Shown here: positions 33,954-42,844 of the stretch, piece after piece | How the letters are laid out: every line of letters begins with the position of its first letter | Numbering within the stretch: the stretch's first letter is position 1 | Origin: Natrialba chahannaoensis JCM 10990 | GTDB taxonomy: Archaea > Halobacteriota > Halobacteria > Halobacteriales > Natrialbaceae | Reading direction: 5' to 3' | Length of the DNA: 50,925 nt | NCBI RefSeq assembly: GCF_000337135.1 | Contig: NZ_AOIN01000083.1 | Coordinates: 20,085-71,009, forward strand | Program-made: the position numbers and the translations under genes | Notes under the pieces: model-generated | Told to the model about the DNA's origin: nothing | The model's database searches: none | The model's input: only the letters and a program-made list of their open reading frames with translations

Positions 33954-36026
33954 TTACCGGTCGGGGAGCGCAAACCCGATACGGTGGGTATCGTACCGAA
34001 GCGAGACTTCCCGGACCGTCCCGAACTCGCGGTCGTCTTCGTCCGCAGCCTCATCCTCGCTAACCGCATCGGCATCGACGGCGAACGTCTCGCCTTCCAC
34101 AAACTCGCCATCGATCTCGTCAGCCAGTTCGATCTCGAACCGGTCTCCATCCGTCCACACATCCGCAGTGAGTTCAGATGCCGGGAGTGCCTCGCCACCG
34201 ACGTGTTCGACCGTTCCGTCGTCGTACTCGAGTTCGACCGATGGCCGCGCTCGCGTCCAACCAATGCGGGCGTCCGTGCCAGCCCAGACGACTTCGATCT
34301 CGGTGCCGACGTCGACGCCGTCGATGTCGATCGTCGTCCCGGAGGTGACGGTGTCGTACTCGTCGGTCCACTGGGTCGTCGCTCGGTCGCCGTCAACGAG
34401 CAACTCGTATTCGTCTGCCGAGCGTTCGGTGTTGTCGGTGTCGGTTTCGTCGTCCGTATCCGCAGCTGTTTCTTCCGCCACTGCCGTATTTGCCGCCGCA
34501 TACCGCCGGCGGTCACCGAACTCGATCGTCGCCTCGGCTGTCTCGCTCTCGTAGTCGTACTCGAAGCTCACGGAGCCTGGCGGCTGGGCCTGAAGTGATC
34601 TGATGCTGTCGCTGTTTTCGATGCCGTCCCAGCCGACCAGAACCCGGTCGCCAGGGTCGACGCCCTCGAGCGTCGCCGTTGTCCCTTTCGAGAGGGTTTC
34701 TCCCGTCCACGGCTGTGCGGACGCCTTCGGCTCGGGTGCGTCCTTGGTCGGTCGATAGTACGGACGCTCGTCGTAGGCAGCGAGATGAAGCCGGTCACCG
34801 TCGAGTGGGAAGTCGTCTGCGTATCTGACGGTAAACTCGCCGGTATCGACGTCGAAATCCCCGCTGAACCCGAAGTTCGAGAGCACAGTCGTGCCGCTGC
34901 TTGAGCTACCGAGCTCGTGGTCGTGGCGCAGCCTGACGGACAGGTTCGGCTCGACGTCGTCCATGTCCATTACGATCGTATCGCCCTCCTCGAGTTTGCC
35001 GTGGCCATCCGCCCAGATGTCGCGGTCGTACTCCTCGCCGCCGACCTCGAAAGTGAGGTCCTCGATCGGTGTCGGATCACCGCGGCCGAGTTCGATCTCG
35101 AGGAAGTCATCGTCGAGATCTATTTCTCGATCGACCCGGAGGAAGCCGGGACTGTCGTGCTCACGGACGGCGCGTTCGGCGGCAAGGTCGCGTTCGATGG
35201 TCGTGCTGATGAACGTTCCGTCGACATCGACAGTCGGCTCGTCGGCCGTCGCATTGTAGGCAAACTCCGCTTCGAGCGATTCGATCAGTTCGTCGGTGAT
35301 GTCCGACTCGTCCTCGAACTCGAATCCGATCGACTGTTCCATCGTATCCGCGTCGATGACGGTCTGAGCGTGGGTGAAATACGTCGGCACGGCGTCCGTC
35401 TCGCCCGGCGTCATCAGCTGTTCATCACTGACTCGCACCATGCGCATATCGCTGCCGTCGAAGGCCGAGAGACCCGCCTCGAGCGTCGATTCGTCCTCGA
35501 GGAGACGGTCTTTTTCACCCGCATTGGCATCGATGGCCGCGTCGATTGTCTCGGCATCCGCGGCGATGATGACAACATCGCCGTCGGTGCCGGCGACTGC
35601 GTCATCATCATCAAGATCTGCAAACTCGTACTCGAGTCCACTGTCTGTTTCACGGGATTCCGTGTCTATCTCGAGTTCGATCCCTGCGAGGACCTTGAGT
35701 GGATGTGTGAACTCCTCGGTGTAAGAGGTGACGAGGACGCTCTTCGAAATCGCCTCGGCTTCGAGGTCGAGTGTGCCAACGTTGGGGAACGGATCGCGGG
35801 GCTGGTCGGCCTCGAGCAATCGGTCGTAGTTCGTCGCTGTCAGGACCATCGAGTCCTGTGCGACCTTGGAGGGGAGATACGCGAGCAGGTCGTCGAACGT
35901 CGTGTCGGTCGTCGTGGAGGTGGTATCGGCGCGCTCGTCCGTCGCGGCGACAGACGTGCCAGCGAGGGCAGCAGCCATGGTCGCACCGATGCCACCGAGG
36001 ACCGAACGGCGGGGACACTGTTGCAT
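33954..36026 (-). CDS. Tat-exported surface protein with three pilin-like beta repeats
   Basis: A 690-aa secreted protein. Signal peptide: twin Arg at 6-7 (CPRRSVLGGIG), hydrophobic stretch, and a cleavage site near SVAA (residue 28). The N-terminal domain (about 35-385) is acidic and unknown. The C-terminal half has three related beta units of 95-110 residues starting near 386, 486 and 596, each with the order 'xFxYDxxT...LLVDGDR..W.....G....I.GVxxGxxIxVxW'. These resemble the beta domain of archaeal type IV pilins, in which 'GVxxGDxVxVxW' recurs. No membrane anchor follows, so it is probably a released or adhesion-type protein. Divergent from the CobW gene, sharing about 180 bases of upstream DNA. 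Function unknown. Confidence 0.8.
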   Translation of the reverse strand: MQQCPRRSVLGGIGATMAAALAGTSVAATDERADTTSTTTDTTFDDLLAYLPSKVAQDSMVLTATNYDRLLEADQPRDPFPNVGTLDLEAEAISKSVLVTSYTEEFTHPLKVLAGIELEIDTESRETDSGLEYEFADLDDDDAVAGTDGDVVIIAADAETIDAAIDANAGEKDRLLEDESTLEAGLSAFDGSDMRMVRVSDEQLMTPGETDAVPTYFTHAQTVIDADTMEQSIGFEFEDESDITDELIESLEAEFAYNATADEPTVDVDGTFISTTIERDLAAERAVREHDSPGFLRVDREIDLDDDFLEIELGRGDPTPIEDLTFEVGGEEYDRDIWADGHGKLEEGDTIVMDMDDVEPNLSVRLRHDHELGSSSSGTTVLSNFGFSGDFDVDTGEFTVRYADDFPLDGDRLHLAAYDERPYYRPTKDAPEPKASAQPWTGETLSKGTTATLEGVDPGDRVLVGWDGIENSDSIRSLQAQPPGSVSFEYDYESETAEATIEFGDRRRYAAANTAVAEETAADTDDETDTDNTERSADEYELLVDGDRATTQWTDEYDTVTSGTTIDIDGVDVGTEIEVVWAGTDARIGWTRARPSVELEYDDGTVEHVGGEALPASELTADVWTDGDRFEIELADEIDGEFVEGETFAVDADAVSEDEAADEDDREFGTVREVSLRYDTHRIGFALPDR

Positions 36027-36030
36027 ACAG

Positions 36031-36074
36031 CATTACTTTAATTCTGACGACACAAGTAGATTATCATTACTTTA
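36031..36074. promoter_or_regulatory. direct repeats in the shared promoter region of the surface protein and CobW genes
   Basis: CATTACTTTA occurs at 36031-36040 and again at 36065-36074, 34 bases apart, in the gap between the 690-aa protein gene (minus) and the CobW gene (plus). On the minus strand the second copy overlaps a TATA-like TATAAAG that could be the surface gene's promoter. Direct repeats at this spacing could be a two-site operator. Confidence 0.4.
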
Positions 36075-36203
36075 TACCCTGTCAATACGTCCCGATGGGA
36101 CAACGAGGTCACCGATGGAATCAGCACTTCTCATAGCCGGCCAGTGGTCGAACTCACTGACGAGGCGACGGGCCTTAATCCATGCAATACAATGACTCTC
36201 TAT

Positions 36204-37631
36204 ATGTCCACGACGATTCCCGTGACGATTCTCGCCGGCAGTCTGGGTGCGGGAAAGACGACGCTACTCAATCACCTGTTGCAGAACGCCGGTGAGCGTG
36301 ATCTCGCCGTTCTCATCAACGATATGGGTGAGGTGAACGTCGACGCCGAACTCGTCGCCGAGGGTTCCGCTCTCGACGTCGACGACGGCATTGCAGAACT
36401 CTCGAACGGCTGTCTCTGCTGTGAACTGCAGGACGACCTCGAGACTGCTGTCGTCCGGCTGGCTCGCAACCGGGAGTTTGACCACCTCATCGTCGAATCC
36501 TCCGGCATCTCCGAGCCGGCACCGGTCGCTCGCCTCTTTACGACGACATCGCGCGTGGCCGCCCGCTACGAGGTCGATTCGATCGTTACGGTGCTGGATA
36601 CACGGCTGTTCATCGACACCTTCGGCGGAGAGGACGTGCCGGAGCGTGAAACCGATCCTGCCGCAGAGGCAGACCGTCCGCTCTCGGATCTGTTGATCGA
36701 ACAGCTGGAGGTTGCCGATATCGTGCTCTGTAACAAGGTAGACCGCTGTGTGCCGGCCGAGATCGCGGAGGCGACGGCACTCGTCGAAGCGCTTCAGCCC
36801 GACGTGAGGACGATTCAGACCGAGTTTAGCGCGGTCGATCTGGACCAGTTACTCGGCGTGGACCTATTCGATCCGGCCCAACTTGACGAACGCGAGAGTT
36901 TAGACCGTGTGGCTGCGGCGGCCGATGATGGCCACGATCAGCACCAAGATCAACGTCACGACCAGCATCACCAGCACGAACAGCACGAACAAGAACAGCA
37001 CCGGGACCACCAGCACGAACAGCACCAACACCAACAAGACAGACAGCACCAGGACCACCAGCAAGACGGACAGCACCAGGACCACCAACACGACAACCAC
37101 CATCACCGCCACCCAGACGACGTCTACGGCGTCGACTCCTTCGTCTACCGCGCACGCCGTCCCTTCCACCCCGAACGATTCGCCGACTTCCTCCACACAC
37201 TGCCAGAATCCGTCGTCCGCTCCAAGGGCACTGCCTGGGTCACACCCAGCGAGATGCAACTCACCCTCTCCCAGGCCGGCCCCTCGAGTCGCCTCACCGC
37301 AACCGGCCCCTGGATCGCAGACCTCCCCGATCTCGAGCGCGACCTCTACCGTTCCAACCGACCGGCACTCGAGTGGGACGACGAGGTTGGTGACCGGCAG
37401 ACAGAGCTCGTCTTCATTGGGACGGGGTTCGACGACGGCGGTAGGGAGACTGAGCACACCTCCACCGATGGCAACAGTTGCGAGCACGAAACATCGGGTC
37501 TCGAACAGCGACTGCGCGCGCGCCTTTCGGACTGTCTTGTGACCGATGCTGAATGGGAACAGCAGACATTCGGTGACAAATATCGATTCCCGGGCGAGCC
37601 GGGAGATGAGGCCGTTTTCCGGAAGAGTTAG
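36204..37631 (+). CDS. CobW/ZNG1-type GTPase (metallochaperone family) with a long His-rich loop
   Basis: A 475-aa P-loop GTPase of the COG0523 metallochaperone family. Start chosen at ATG 36204 (MSTTIPVTILAGSLGAGKTT), about 28 bases after CTTAATC; ATG 36192 is a possible alternative. Motifs: Walker A GSLGAGKTT near residue 12, the metal-binding GCLCC at 69-73, and CNKVDR for guanine. A C-terminal CobW_C domain follows (RPFHPERFADFLHTLPESVV). Between them a loop at about 244-304 has some twenty His residues among Gln, Asp and Glu; the DNA is repetitive. Such loops bind Zn, Ni or Co. The chaperoned target is unknown. Confidence 0.9.
   Translation: MSTTIPVTILAGSLGAGKTTLLNHLLQNAGERDLAVLINDMGEVNVDAELVAEGSALDVDDGIAELSNGCLCCELQDDLETAVVRLARNREFDHLIVESSGISEPAPVARLFTTTSRVAARYEVDSIVTVLDTRLFIDTFGGEDVPERETDPAAEADRPLSDLLIEQLEVADIVLCNKVDRCVPAEIAEATALVEALQPDVRTIQTEFSAVDLDQLLGVDLFDPAQLDERESLDRVAAAADDGHDQHQDQRHDQHHQHEQHEQEQHRDHQHEQHQHQQDRQHQDHQQDGQHQDHQHDNHHHRHPDDVYGVDSFVYRARRPFHPERFADFLHTLPESVVRSKGTAWVTPSEMQLTLSQAGPSSRLTATGPWIADLPDLERDLYRSNRPALEWDDEVGDRQTELVFIGTGFDDGGRETEHTSTDGNSCEHETSGLEQRLRARLSDCLVTDAEWEQQTFGDKYRFPGEPGDEAVFRKS
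36930..37120 (+). repeat. imperfect coding repeat encoding the His-rich loop of the CobW GTPase
   Basis: The stretch is built from near-identical short units such as CACCAGCACGAACAGCAC, translated as H-Q/D/E-Q-H patterns. Its simple structure suggests growth by slippage or unequal recombination, so the number of His codons probably varies among strains. Confidence 0.75.
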
Positions 37632-37901
37632 CGGAAAACATCAACTATTCGAAACAGCCACGATAGGTGACACTCAGAAATGGACGAATATCCTATATTG
37701 CTTGATCTTAGGTTCCGTATTGTATCCCCTTATGAGTCTATTAGATTGGCCAATACACTACTAATGACTCGTTTAGGGCGCTAATACGTGATTAACACCG
37801 ACAGTCTGATTTTTGAAACGTATTGCAACTTTTACTGTTTTCCCGACACGACGTACAATAACGTTTAGGTAGTCGTAGTTCGCCCGACCGGAGTAGGTAG
37901 T

Positions 37902-38549
37902 ATGAGTATCACCGACCGCCCAACCTCTGCCGGTCCTGAGACGGATTCGGTATCCCCGTCGGACGACACAACAGCGGAATCGACAGCCCTCTCCGACGAC
38001 GATGTCTTCCACATCCTCCAGACGTCGCGCAGGCGAGAGGCGATCCGGTACGTGTTGAACAGCGAAGGCACCGTCAAGATGGGTGCCCTCGCGGAGCACG
38101 TCGCCGCTCGTGAGCACGACACCACCGTCGCCAAACTGACCTCCACACAGCGCCAACGGGTTTACATCCCGCTGTATCAGTCCCACCTGCCGAAACTCGA
38201 CAAGGCAGGCGTTATCGAGTACAACAAATCACGCGGTATCATCCATCCTGGCGAACACCTCGAAACGTTCAGACCGTATCTCGAGGTCTCAGCGTCAGAC
38301 GCAGCGGCCGACGACAGCCAGTCGTTGCGTGCGCGCTTCGACGGACAGATCGACTCTAACGAGACCTACTACGTGGCCACTGCGGCAGCAAGCGTCGGCC
38401 TGCTCCTCGCCGCCGCGTTCGGCCTGCTCCCCATCTCCGGGCTCACCCTTGGCACGATTATCACGACACTGTTCGTCTTCACGACGCTCGCGTGTGCAGA
38501 CGACCACCGACTCGTCCTCAGTCAGGTTGCCGGTCGCCGGCGCAGCTAA
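37902..38549 (+). CDS. HTH protein with C-terminal membrane helices (DUF7344-like)
   Basis: A 215-aa protein with a disordered N-terminus, a winged-helix domain at about residues 30-125 (DDVFHILQTSRRREAIRYVL, LAEHVAAREHDTTVAK, HLPKLDKAGVIEYNKS), an acidic linker, and two C-terminal membrane helices (about 160-200). Haloarchaea carry many proteins of this layout, including the DUF7344 group; roles in membrane-linked transcription control are assumed. The 270-base gap upstream is AT-rich and holds no gene. A GTTTAGG box lies about 38 bases upstream of the ATG. Confidence 0.82.
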   Translation: MSITDRPTSAGPETDSVSPSDDTTAESTALSDDDVFHILQTSRRREAIRYVLNSEGTVKMGALAEHVAAREHDTTVAKLTSTQRQRVYIPLYQSHLPKLDKAGVIEYNKSRGIIHPGEHLETFRPYLEVSASDAAADDSQSLRARFDGQIDSNETYYVATAAASVGLLLAAAFGLLPISGLTLGTIITTLFVFTTLACADDHRLVLSQVAGRRRS

Positions 38550-38567
38550 CCGGACGCACGGTCACAG

Positions 38568-39419
38568 TCAGGATGCAACTCGGAACCGAACCTCGACCTC
38601 GTCTGGCCCCGCCACAGCGAACCCGTCGTTCAGCTCAGTGGCTGTGTACTGCCCAGTTGCGATTCGCTCTCGAATCGTCTCGAGTGCCGCCGGTTCTGGA
38701 ACGATAACTTCGAACCAGGATAGCCCGCTCCCATTGACTGGTTCGGTACGGTGGTTCCACGTATTCCCAGCAACGTGGTGATGGTAGCCACCAGCGGCCA
38801 CGAACACCGCGTCCGGCACTGTTGCCCGTATTTCGAACCCGACAGTGTCGACGTAGAAGTCCCTGAATGCGCCCAGTGACGACACCTCGAGATGAACGTG
38901 CCCGATGTCCGTTCCAGCAGGTAGTTCTGACGCACCCGCAGCAGCCGCCTCAATCGGACCCAGATCGAGCGGCCGCGTCACCATTCGGATGCCGCCATTC
39001 GGGTCGTTGGGCCACTCCGAACGCGGGAAATCCCGATAGATTTCGATGCCGTTCCCCTCCGGATCAGTGCTGTACAGCGCCTCGCTGACCCCGTGGTCGG
39101 ACGCACCACTGAGTTGCCAGCCGTCCCGGAGTCGAGCCAGTGCATCACCTAGCTCCTCGCGCGAGGGCACTCTAAACGCGTTGTGAAAGAGTCCGGCAGC
39201 CGATCGGTGTCGATCGGCTGCATCCTCGTCGCGTTCCAGGACGAGAAGCGGTGTCTCCGCGACGCCGAGGACGGCAGTCGTCTCTGCTTGGCGGAGGACG
39301 GTGAGTCCGACGATGGTCCGATAGAACTCGGTCATCTCCGCGAGGTCGGTGACGCGGAGTGCAGTTCGTCCGATCCGTGTGTCCTGCGGGAGCGCACCCG
39401 AATCTGATTGCGTGGCCAT
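38568..39419 (-). CDS. VOC superfamily ring-cleavage-dioxygenase-like protein (CatE type)
   Basis: A 283-aa protein made of two VOC (glyoxalase/extradiol dioxygenase) modules in tandem: module 1 at about 16-130 (TALRVTDLAEMTEFYRTIVG, LFHNAFRVP, NGIEIYRD) and module 2 at about 165-283 (IGHVHLEVSSLGAFRDFYVD, EVRFRVAS). The order and spacing fit Bacillus CatE, an extradiol catechol dioxygenase. Seen metal-ligand candidates are the His of LFHNAF, the Glu of GIEIY and the His of GHVHLEV, though the His usual at the start of module 1 is missing (RTALRV). Substrate unknown. It converges with the HTH-membrane gene, 18 bases apart. Confidence 0.85.
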   Translation of the reverse strand: MATQSDSGALPQDTRIGRTALRVTDLAEMTEFYRTIVGLTVLRQAETTAVLGVAETPLLVLERDEDAADRHRSAAGLFHNAFRVPSREELGDALARLRDGWQLSGASDHGVSEALYSTDPEGNGIEIYRDFPRSEWPNDPNGGIRMVTRPLDLGPIEAAAAGASELPAGTDIGHVHLEVSSLGAFRDFYVDTVGFEIRATVPDAVFVAAGGYHHHVAGNTWNHRTEPVNGSGLSWFEVIVPEPAALETIRERIATGQYTATELNDGFAVAGPDEVEVRFRVAS

Positions 39420-39600
39420 CTTAATATCTTGTGCCGCCCATGGTCGTGTCGCTAGCGATCGTACCGATTGCGAGCCCCACCGAGCGTCGTCGTGGCATCT
39501 CAGTACCTAGTTTGGTTGTAGACGTACATATACCGCCGGCAACACGCATGCAACCTGATTGTCCCGACACAACTACCTCGCCACAGTGTCGTCTCGCGAC

Positions 39601-40047
39601 CTATTCGAGTTCTGTGGCGAACGTCTCGAGTGCGCGTTGCAGTTCGTCCTTGCGTTTCCAGGCGGCGATTCGGTCGCCGAAAGGGAGAGGAGCGGCGAGG
39701 GAGACGGCAGAGCGGAGAGTGAGGATGGTTTGGGTGGCGGGGTGCTGTTGCTGGCTCTCCCCCTGCCCAGCCGCAGGCTCGAACTCAACCCACGTCTCCA
39801 TGTGTGAAAACGGTCCTCGCTCACCCGCCTGCGTATAATAGATCGCTCCCTCACGCTCTTCGAACGCCAGCGGAAGCTGCATTCCCGGACCGCTGGCGAC
39901 AACCGTCGTCGTCCCTGCCGACTCATCCTCGTCAATATCGATAACGGTGAAACTTCCCTCCGCCTCGACGATCGTCGCCGGATCAAGGTGCTTCTGGAGT
40001 GCCGCCGGCGAGACGTCGATCGTTCGGGACACGGTGACCTCACGCAT
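39601..40047 (-). CDS. SRPBCC-fold (START-like) protein
   Basis: A 148-aa soluble protein with the SRPBCC/polyketide-cyclase pattern: an N-terminal strand and first helix (REVTVSRTIDVSPAALQKHL), long beta strands (GSFTVIDIDEDESAGTTTVV, GPGMQLPLAFEEREGAIYYT) and a long C-terminal helix (RIAAWKRKDELQRALETFA). Such proteins bind hydrophobic ligands. ATG 40047 begins the first strand. The gap to the VOC gene is 181 bases with nothing seen. Confidence 0.83.
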   Translation of the reverse strand: MREVTVSRTIDVSPAALQKHLDPATIVEAEGSFTVIDIDEDESAGTTTVVASGPGMQLPLAFEEREGAIYYTQAGERGPFSHMETWVEFEPAAGQGESQQQHPATQTILTLRSAVSLAAPLPFGDRIAAWKRKDELQRALETFATELE

Positions 40048-40183
40048 ACGTCTGCGGTTCGATCGAGGCGTTATAAAGCCCGCTGCTCACGCGTGTGCCG
40101 AATCGCGAGTCGACTACGTCGAGGACGCAACCGCAGCACCGATGACGGAAACGGCTAAGTGACTGACGCTCTCCTATCGCGTT

Positions 40184-40420
40184 ATGGCTGGCGATTCCGG
40201 CACGGACGGCAATCGCGGCGGCTTTCGTGAGGGTCTGGAATCCTCCCGAGGCGATCCGCGACTGTTCATCGTCCTCAACGCGATCCTCTCCGGGCTGTTC
40301 GCCTGGTGGCTCGTCTGGGGCGCAGCGCTCGTGGGAGCACTCGAGTACAGCCTGTCGACGGTTGCCGTGGTTGCTGTTGGGCTCTTTTTGCTGACGCATG
40401 TGATGGCGCGGCCGTCGTAA
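40184..40420 (+). CDS. small membrane protein, 78 aa
   Basis: A Gly/Ser-rich N-terminus (about 25 residues), then two membrane helices (about 28-49 and 56-74). ATG 40184 begins an uninterrupted high-GC frame. It lies 78 bases before the spermidine-synthase-like fusion on the same strand. No domain known; likely a haloarchaeal small membrane protein. Confidence 0.68.
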   Translation: MAGDSGTDGNRGGFREGLESSRGDPRLFIVLNAILSGLFAWWLVWGAALVGALEYSLSTVAVVAVGLFLLTHVMARPS

Positions 40421-40498
40421 GACTGTTGCAGAACAGCCCACCGACGCTGACGCGCCGAGGCGACAGGTACTCACGGCCGGCCCGTCACATTCCGGACG

Positions 40499-42124
40499 AT
40501 GGCCCTCCAGCAGGTCGCTGCGTATCGCCCGACGAAACCCGAACTCGCCGTCTTCGTCTCGGGGGTCACGAGCATGGGACTCGAGATTCTCGCCGTGCGG
40601 GTGATCGCCCCGCAGTTCGGGAATCATATCTACACTGTTGGCGGCATTCTCACCGTCCTCCTCGCTGCACTGAGCCTCGGCTACTGGCAAGGTGGCAAGC
40701 GGGCGGCGACCGCGAGCACCCGCGAGATGAGCTGGCTCATGCTCGGGACCGCGGTCTACGTCGCCGTGGTGATTTTTGCGAGCGACCTGCTACTCACCTA
40801 CACCTCGACGCTCGCCCTGCCGCCGCGCTACGCCTCGCTGCCCGCGGTTATCATCCTCTTCGGGCCGCCGACCTACCTCCTCGGCTTCATCAGTCCCTAC
40901 GCGGCCGAACTCTCGCGAAAGCGGGGCACCGGTGAGGCGTCGGGTCACGTTTACGCGCTCGGCACCATCGGCAGCATCGTCGGCTCCGGCGCGACGACGT
41001 TCATCCTGATTCCCTCCATGGGTATCGACGCAATCGGCCTCCTGTTCGGACTCATGCTCGTCGCCACCGCACTCATCCTCGTCGCGCCGAGTCTGCCCCG
41101 CAGACCGACCGTCGCGAGCGTTTTCATCGCACTTATCCTCGTTCTCGCCGCGGCTGGCGGCCCCGCCATCTTCGATGTCGATCACCGCGGCGAAATCGTC
41201 CAGGAAACCCAGACGCCACACCAGCAACTCGAGATCGTCGACGATGACAACGTCCGGACGATGTACTTAGACGGCGCGCGACACAGCGCCCTGAACAAAG
41301 ACGATCCCGACGAGCACGTCTTCACCTACACGAAGTACTTTCACCTGCCGATGCTCATGACCGACGAGATCGACGATATAGACCGGGTGCTGTTCGTCGG
41401 TGGCGGCGGCTACACCGGCCCGACAGACTTCGCGGAGCAGTACGACGCGACCGTCGACGTCGTCGAAATTGATCCATCCGTCACCGACGCCGCCGAGGAG
41501 TACTTCACACTCGAGGACCACGAGGACCGCGACGATCTGAACGTCTACGCGACCGACGGCCGGCAGTTCCTCCAGAACACCGACGAGACGTACGACGTGA
41601 TCGTTCTCGACGCCTACAAGAAGGATCAGGTGCCGTTCCACCTGACGACCGTGGAGTTCATGGAACTCGCCTCTGATCGGCTGGCTGACGACGGCATTCT
41701 CCACGCGAACGTCATCGCCGCACCCAGTGGCCCGGCAGCCGAGTTCTACCACGCCCAGTACGAGACGATCGACGAGGTCTTCCCCGAGGCCTACAGCTTC
41801 CGTACCTCGGACGCGAACGCGATTCAGAACATCCAGGTCGTCGCGACCAACGACGGGAGCGCACCTGTGTTTGACGAGAAGGTACTCGAGTCCCGAAACA
41901 ACGAGCGAGCCGCAGCGATGGGGGTTGACCTCAGCGGTGCTATCGACAACAAACTTGCCGAGCCAGACACGGACGATGCGCCGGTGTTGCGAGACGACCG
42001 CGGCGAGGTGGACAGCCTGCTCGATCCGATGTTCGGCCAGCGGTACGTGATCGAGGAGTCAGATGGTGGCAGCGTGGAGGCCGAAGCCGAGCCGGGTGAG
42101 CCGGCTGCGTCGCTCGCCGGGTGA
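40499..42124 (+). CDS. membrane-fused spermidine-synthase-like methyltransferase-fold protein
   Basis: A 541-aa protein with an N-terminal membrane part of about seven helices (residues about 15-230; LEILAVRVIAPQFGNHIYTVGG, FGPPTYLLGFISPYAAEL) fused to a soluble Rossmann domain of the spermidine-synthase/SpeE type (about 240-460; DRVLFVGGGGYTGPTDFAEQY, VDVVEIDPSVTDAAEEYF, DAYKKDQVPFHLTT) and an acidic tail. The Gly-rich loop, the 'VEIDP' acidic residue and the 'DAY' motif (in place of DSTDP) are seen. Similar fusions are widespread, and real polyamine synthesis is unproven for them. A product other than spermidine is likely. Confidence 0.9.
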   Translation: MALQQVAAYRPTKPELAVFVSGVTSMGLEILAVRVIAPQFGNHIYTVGGILTVLLAALSLGYWQGGKRAATASTREMSWLMLGTAVYVAVVIFASDLLLTYTSTLALPPRYASLPAVIILFGPPTYLLGFISPYAAELSRKRGTGEASGHVYALGTIGSIVGSGATTFILIPSMGIDAIGLLFGLMLVATALILVAPSLPRRPTVASVFIALILVLAAAGGPAIFDVDHRGEIVQETQTPHQQLEIVDDDNVRTMYLDGARHSALNKDDPDEHVFTYTKYFHLPMLMTDEIDDIDRVLFVGGGGYTGPTDFAEQYDATVDVVEIDPSVTDAAEEYFTLEDHEDRDDLNVYATDGRQFLQNTDETYDVIVLDAYKKDQVPFHLTTVEFMELASDRLADDGILHANVIAAPSGPAAEFYHAQYETIDEVFPEAYSFRTSDANAIQNIQVVATNDGSAPVFDEKVLESRNNERAAAMGVDLSGAIDNKLAEPDTDDAPVLRDDRGEVDSLLDPMFGQRYVIEESDGGSVEAEAEPGEPAASLAG

Positions 42125-42494
42125 TTGTCTATAACCTGAATCCCGTTACTCGCTGCCGTCAGCGATAGATCTGCTGATACCGCTCCCAATACTCCCGTAG
42201 TGCGATCCGTGCGCGTCAGCGTGACTGAAAGCCGAAGCCGACGGCCGGACATGCCCAGACGAACGTCTCCGAGCGCGGATCTCTCGTCACCGAGACGTCT
42301 CGCTCACAGCGCGGACAGCACCATCCACAGCGGATGTCGCCGGCGTACACTGTGCGTGTGGGTCGGCATTTGAACCGGTGTCAGAACCAGAATCGGAGCC
42401 AGCATCAAAATCAGATCCTCCCATTCGATACCGATCAGAGTGACGCCAGCCAGAAAGGGACTCGAGTACACCTGTGTCCGCTTCAAGTGTCACT
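42125..42494. other. intergenic gap with remains of a small zinc-finger gene
   Basis: Only a short minus-strand Cys-rich frame (42216-42350) and an upstream Asp/Ser/Gly-rich frame in another register (to 42424) are seen. Nothing else is seen in the gap. Confidence 0.5.
42216..42350 (-). CDS. 44-aa Cys-rich zinc-finger-like microprotein, possibly 5'-frameshifted
   Basis: A GTG-started frame at 42350 encodes a small protein with CGWCCPRC and later WACP. Cys at residues 8, 11, 12, 15 and 34 give a compact potential zinc site like the single-domain zinc-finger microproteins known in haloarchaea. In the frame shifted by one base, an ATG at 42424 starts an Asp/Ser/Gly-rich tail of the type that normally precedes such fingers (MGGSDFDAGSDSGSDTGS). 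The two together look like one gene broken by a single-base shift. As a lone frame it has no clear promoter. Confidence 0.4.
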   Translation of the reverse strand: MYAGDIRCGWCCPRCERDVSVTRDPRSETFVWACPAVGFGFQSR

Positions 42495-42752
42495 TCATAC
42501 GCGGGTGTCACGCCGCACGGCAAGATAGAGACCGACGAGGAGGAGGCCGAACAGGACGGCACCGCGCAGGTCGGTCATGACTGTGGCGAGGAGGAGTACG
42601 GCGAACAGCGTCAGCCCCCACGCCGGTGGATTCGCCATGCGGTGGTGTCTCGCGTTCAGCGTGACGCTCCCGCCCACGACCGCGAATGCGATGAGCACGA
42701 GCAGCGAAGACAGCAGGACATCGGCGGTGTTGACCAGTTGAACCAGATACAT
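42495..42752 (-). CDS. small three-helix membrane protein
   Basis: An 85-aa protein with likely helices at about residues 5-28, 44-61 and 62-79 and a short charged C-terminus (RRDTRV). ATG 42752 is the first Met of the hydrophobic start. Layout and codon use fit a genuine haloarchaeal membrane protein. Unknown function. Confidence 0.68.
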   Translation of the reverse strand: MYLVQLVNTADVLLSSLLVLIAFAVVGGSVTLNARHHRMANPPAWGLTLFAVLLLATVMTDLRGAVLFGLLLVGLYLAVRRDTRV

Positions 42753-42844
42753 TGTCCGGACAGTACGCTGGAGATGTATAAATACACTGAGCTATTGGGT
42801 TGCTGGTGCGCTGGGGGGCTACGCGGAGACAGTGATGCGACTGC

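Noticed and set aside
36900-37487. Minus-strand Val/Leu-rich frame opposite the CobW gene
   Set aside because: It is the complement of the His-repeat. The hydrophobic residues come from reverse reading of CAC/CAG/GAC codons.
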